From positions 1 to 17,226 of the forward strand of contig CBFGTV010000070.1 in assembly GCA_965652145.1 (NCBI GenBank): a stretch of 17,226 bases of DNA, written 5' to 3'. The DNA is from CBFGTV01 sp965652145. GTDB lineage: Bacteria; Bacillota; Clostridia; Peptostreptococcales; Natronincolaceae. The notes under the pieces are model-generated. The model was not told where the DNA came from and made no database searches. It was given only the letters and a program-made list of their open reading frames with translations. Both the position numbers and the translations under genes were made by a program. How positions within the stretch are numbered: position 1 is the first letter of the stretch; every line of letters begins with the position of its first letter. Below, one piece after another: positions 14,737-17,226 of the stretch.

Positions 14737-15417
14737 ATGCGTGTGATGGATATTGAGTTTAAAAATGATCGTGATTATTTTGGAGGCTCCCGCCGTAGAG
14801 AAATTAAGAGAAGCAGTACCTTATACAGTAAATATTCTAAACCCTGGTGGAATACAGAACAGGTGGAGCTAGACAAGATGAAGGGCTACGGAATAATGAT
14901 TTTTAAGGGACAGGGATCAATGAAACTTACAGAATCGGCGAAGCCTCCCGAAACAGTAGAGGAGTCTGTACCAAAGGCCTCGTTGGAATCAGCACAGCCT
15001 ACAGCTGCTTCATTAGAAAAAACTGCTGGCTTTGCTGCCAATAGTAATGGAGCAACCATCGCTGTAATTTTAACCGGAACCGCCGTACCCTTCCCCGATT
15101 CCCAGAGCTTTTCCCACGATATTACCATTAACCAAGATAATACTGTATTCAGTGTTCAGTCAACCGGAAGATACTATATTAGCTATAGCATTAACCTGGT
15201 TGAAGCACAAATGTTAGGAGCAAGACTAATGGTTAATGGGGAGGCTGTTAAGGCCTCAACCATCGAACCAATTAACGCTATGAACACCTTCAGGGCCGAG
15301 GTGATGCTGGAATTAACAGAAGAAAGCAGCATATCCCTAGAGATATTCGGTATACTGGGAGTAGCCATTTTACAAAGCGGTGTCGGGGCAACCATCACCC
15401 TTCTGAAATTAGATTAA
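14737..15417 (+). CDS. Probable spore-surface protein with a BclA-C (C1q/TNF-like) domain
   Basis: Residues about 98-226 resemble the C-terminal trimerising domain of the exosporium glycoprotein BclA: AVPFPDSQSF, the hallmark TGRYYISYSINL, LMVNGEAV, FRAEVMLELTEESSISLEIFG split by short loops, and GVGATITLLKLD at the end. Unlike BclA there is no collagen-like Gly-X-Y region. Instead there is a basic, aromatic N-terminus (GGSRRREIKRSS, YSKPWWN) and a low-complexity linker rich in S, A, E, P and T (about 61-100). There is no signal peptide, as expected for a protein assembled from the mother cell. I chose the ATG at 14737 because AGGAGAGGAAGG (14721-14732) precedes it; the ATG at 14704 has no ribosome site. 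Spore location is inference from the domain, the neighbour cwlD and the candidate promoter. Confidence 0.72.
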   Translation: MRVMDIEFKNDRDYFGGSRRREIKRSSTLYSKYSKPWWNTEQVELDKMKGYGIMIFKGQGSMKLTESAKPPETVEESVPKASLESAQPTAASLEKTAGFAANSNGATIAVILTGTAVPFPDSQSFSHDITINQDNTVFSVQSTGRYYISYSINLVEAQMLGARLMVNGEAVKASTIEPINAMNTFRAEVMLELTEESSISLEIFGILGVAILQSGVGATITLLKLD

Positions 15418-15467
15418 ATAATTATTAGAACACCATATTAATTAAATTCTAGGTTATCCCTGGTAAT

Positions 15468-15503
15468 AGAAGGCCTGCTTTAACAGGTCTTCTAAGTCTT
15501 TTT
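15468..15503 (+). terminator. Intrinsic terminator of the BclA-C-like gene
   Basis: AGAAGGCCTG (15468-15477) pairs with 15484-15493 over 10 positions, one G-U, around a 6-nt loop. AAGTC and then T5 (15499-15503) follow. Confidence 0.75.
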
Positions 15504-16041
15504 GACCATTAATGGAATAATTACTTCATATAAATAAAGAATTAAGCAGGAATATTAAAGAATATGAAGAAATTAATGAGTAAATTAGATCGTCTTTATA
15601 TTGTATTGTTTTATCGGCCCTAGTACCTAATTGCCAGGGGCTGACAAAATTTTTACATCTGGGCTTGAATATATTTATATATTTGATACAATGAAAGAGA
15701 AAAAGTAAAATCGACCAGTAAATTTAAAATACTGTATTCCAGAGTAATTACTAATAATAATTTTTCTGGAAGAAAAAGAAAATTTGTTGTCGGAATGGGA
15801 AGGAAAACGTTTTCCGTAAAAAAATATAGAACTGTTCCAAAAATTTCACTATAAATCATTCAAATTTTTTTATATAATAGAAGAGGTATACAAGATACAC
15901 ATTATTTAATTTTTGATGCAATGTTAAGACAACAAACAGCCTTTACTGGTCTGACAACATACACGTCAAAAATTATTTAATAATTTTTTACTATTTAATC
16001 CAATGTTTTTTGGCATAATTAAAATTAAAGGAGGAAACAAA
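15504..16041 (+). other. Long AT-rich upstream region of nifJ
   Basis: Over 500 nt without a supported gene. Possible promoters: TTGAAT (15665-15670), 16 nt, TACAAT (15687-15692), and an isolated TATAAT (15873-15878) with no fitting -35. GACAACA occurs twice (15928-15934, 15953-15959), and its extended complement TTGTTGTC lies at 15784-15791. An AT-only hairpin spans 15968-15988. None of these matches the Rex site well. A strong AAAGGAGG (16027-16034) serves nifJ. Confidence 0.4.
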
Positions 16042-17226
16042 ATGGCAAGAAAGATGAAAACCATGGATGGTAATGCTGCTGCTGCCTATTGTGCTTACGC
16101 ATTTACTGATGTTGCAGCAATTTACCCTATTACTCCTTCATCAAACATGGCAGAAAATGTAGATGAATGGAGCTCCTTTGGTCAAAAAAATATTTTTGGT
16201 CAAACAGTTAAAGTAACTGAAATGCAGTCAGAGGCTGGTGCAGCCGGTGCCGTACATGGTTCTTTAGCGGCCGGTGCATTAACAACCACCTTTACAGCTT
16301 CTCAGGGGCTTTTATTAATGATTCCCAATATGTATAAAATTGCAGGGGAATTATTACCCGGTGTATTCCATGTAAGTGCTCGTGCCATAGCAGGACATGC
16401 CCTTTCAATTTTCGGTGATCATTCCGACGTAATGGCTGCAAGACAAACCGGATGTGCAATGCTGGCCTCTGGTAGTGTTCAAGAGGTTATGGATTTAGGA
16501 AGTATTGCCCATTTATCAGCAATCAAGGGTAGAGTTCCCTTTGTACACTTCTTTGATGGATTTAGAACCTCCCATGAGGTACAAAAAATTGAAGTGCTGG
16601 GCTACGATGAGCTGGAAAAGCTTCTTGATTGGGAGGCACTAAAGGCCTTTAGAAATAACGCTTTAAATCCAAATAACCCTGTATTAAGGGGAACAGCTCA
16701 AAATCCTGATATCTTCTTCCAGGCAAAGGAAGCATCTAACAAGTTCTATGACGCAATACCCGACATTGTAAATGATTACATGAAAGAGATTTCCAAATTA
16801 ACCGGTAGACACTACGCACCATTCAACTACTATGGCGCACCCGATGCAGAAAATATTATAGTTGCTATGGGCTCTGTTACCGATGCCATTGAAGAAACCG
16901 TTGACTATTTACTGGAAAAGGGTGAAAAGGTGGGGGTTGTTAAAGTACACCTATACAGACCTTTCTCAGAAAAATACTTCTTCGATGTATTACCAAAAAC
17001 AGTGAAGAGAATTGCAGTTTTAGATAGAACCAAGGAGCCAGGTGCCCTTGCTGAACCATTGCACCTAGACGTTAAATCAATGTTCTACGGAAAGGAAAAT
17101 GCTCCTTTAATCGTAGGCGGAAGATATGGCTTAGGCTCTAAGGACACCACACCATCACAAATTATTGAGGTATACAACAACCTTAAGGCAGATAAGCCTA
17201 AGGATCGTTTCACCATCGGTATTGTT
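16042..17226 (+). CDS. nifJ: Pyruvate:ferredoxin (flavodoxin) oxidoreductase, 5' part
   Basis: This enzyme oxidatively decarboxylates pyruvate with CoA to acetyl-CoA and CO2, reducing ferredoxin; it is central to clostridial energy metabolism. The first 395 codons are present in frame to the window edge, about a third of the usual 1170-1200 aa, so the later domains are outside. Visible are the N-terminal PFOR domain I (MKTMDGNAAAAYCAYAFTD, YPITPSSNMAE, TEMQSEAGAAGAVHG, TFTASQGLLLMIPNMYK, GDHSDVMAARQTG, VHFFDGFRTSHE) and domain II (IIVAMGSVTDAIEETVDYL, KVGVVKVHLYRPFS). ATG at 16042 follows AAAGGAGG by 7 nt. The single-chain start (domain I then domain II) matches NifJ/PFOR rather than separate porA subunits. 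Confidence 0.96.
   Translation, partial: MARKMKTMDGNAAAAYCAYAFTDVAAIYPITPSSNMAENVDEWSSFGQKNIFGQTVKVTEMQSEAGAAGAVHGSLAAGALTTTFTASQGLLLMIPNMYKIAGELLPGVFHVSARAIAGHALSIFGDHSDVMAARQTGCAMLASGSVQEVMDLGSIAHLSAIKGRVPFVHFFDGFRTSHEVQKIEVLGYDELEKLLDWEALKAFRNNALNPNNPVLRGTAQNPDIFFQAKEASNKFYDAIPDIVNDYMKEISKLTGRHYAPFNYYGAPDAENIIVAMGSVTDAIEETVDYLLEKGEKVGVVKVHLYRPFSEKYFFDVLPKTVKRIAVLDRTKEPGALAEPLHLDVKSMFYGKENAPLIVGGRYGLGSKDTTPSQIIEVYNNLKADKPKDRFTIGIV

Noticed and set aside
15564..15623. 19-codon ORF (MKKLMSKLDRLY...)
   Set aside because: Its ribosome site is poor and there is nothing else in its favour.
15653..15859. 68-codon minus-strand ORF upstream of nifJ
   Set aside because: No ribosome site before its ATG, composition typical of translated AT-rich DNA (runs of F, L, I, Y), and no promoter or terminator.
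15921..15937. Rex-like site (TGTTAAGACAACA) before nifJ
   Set aside because: Only the left half resembles the TTGTTAA...TTAACAA consensus; the right half does not.

Overview
The window looks like chromosome from a low-GC, endospore-forming anaerobe of the class Clostridia, perhaps an Alkaliphilus/Natronincola-type lineage. The genus is my inference from protein style; no rRNA or other marker is present. Support comes from strong AGGAGG-type ribosome sites, a single-chain pyruvate:ferredoxin oxidoreductase (nifJ) and sporulation-linked genes (a Spo0E-like protein, CwlD, a protein with a BclA-C/C1q-like domain). No tRNA, rRNA, insertion sequence, CRISPR array or phage gene was seen.

Layout. 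1-400: a small XRE-type repressor (+) with a Fur-like palindrome upstream; it converges on a minus-strand cluster across a shared bidirectional terminator. 401-1080 (-): a sigma-A promoter, a 34-codon leader ORF, a set of mutually exclusive RNA arms ending in an intrinsic terminator, then tiny ORFs with consensus ribosome sites and a 60-aa orphan protein. This has the layout of a ribosome-mediated transcription attenuator and is the most unusual thing in the window. 1202-2286 (+): a Rhizobium etli-type L-asparaginase with its terminator. 2285-4241 (-): a cysteine desulfurase-like PLP enzyme followed by a single-cysteine DsrE-family protein, a plausible sulfur relay pair. 4345-6445 (-): a dCACHE/HAMP chemoreceptor. 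6716-7522 (-): a cytoplasmic parvulin-type prolyl isomerase. 7815-9046 (+): a nitronate monooxygenase/FabK-like flavoprotein with a promoter and a strong terminator. 9255-12907 (+): full-length pyruvate carboxylase. 13216-13470 (+): a 59-aa Spo0E-like phosphatase. 13708-14451 (+): CwlD. 14593-15503 (+): the BclA-C-like protein behind a possible sigma-K promoter. 16042-end (+): the first 395 codons of nifJ.

How the genes fit together. Pyruvate carboxylase and nifJ compete for or balance the pyruvate node (oxaloacetate versus acetyl-CoA plus reduced ferredoxin). The Spo0E-like, CwlD and BclA-like genes touch sporulation at three points: phosphorelay, cortex modification and spore surface. Most other genes appear to be single-gene transcription units, each with its own terminator.

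Limits: everything here comes from reading the sequence by eye. RNA folds, promoters and family assignments were not computed or searched.
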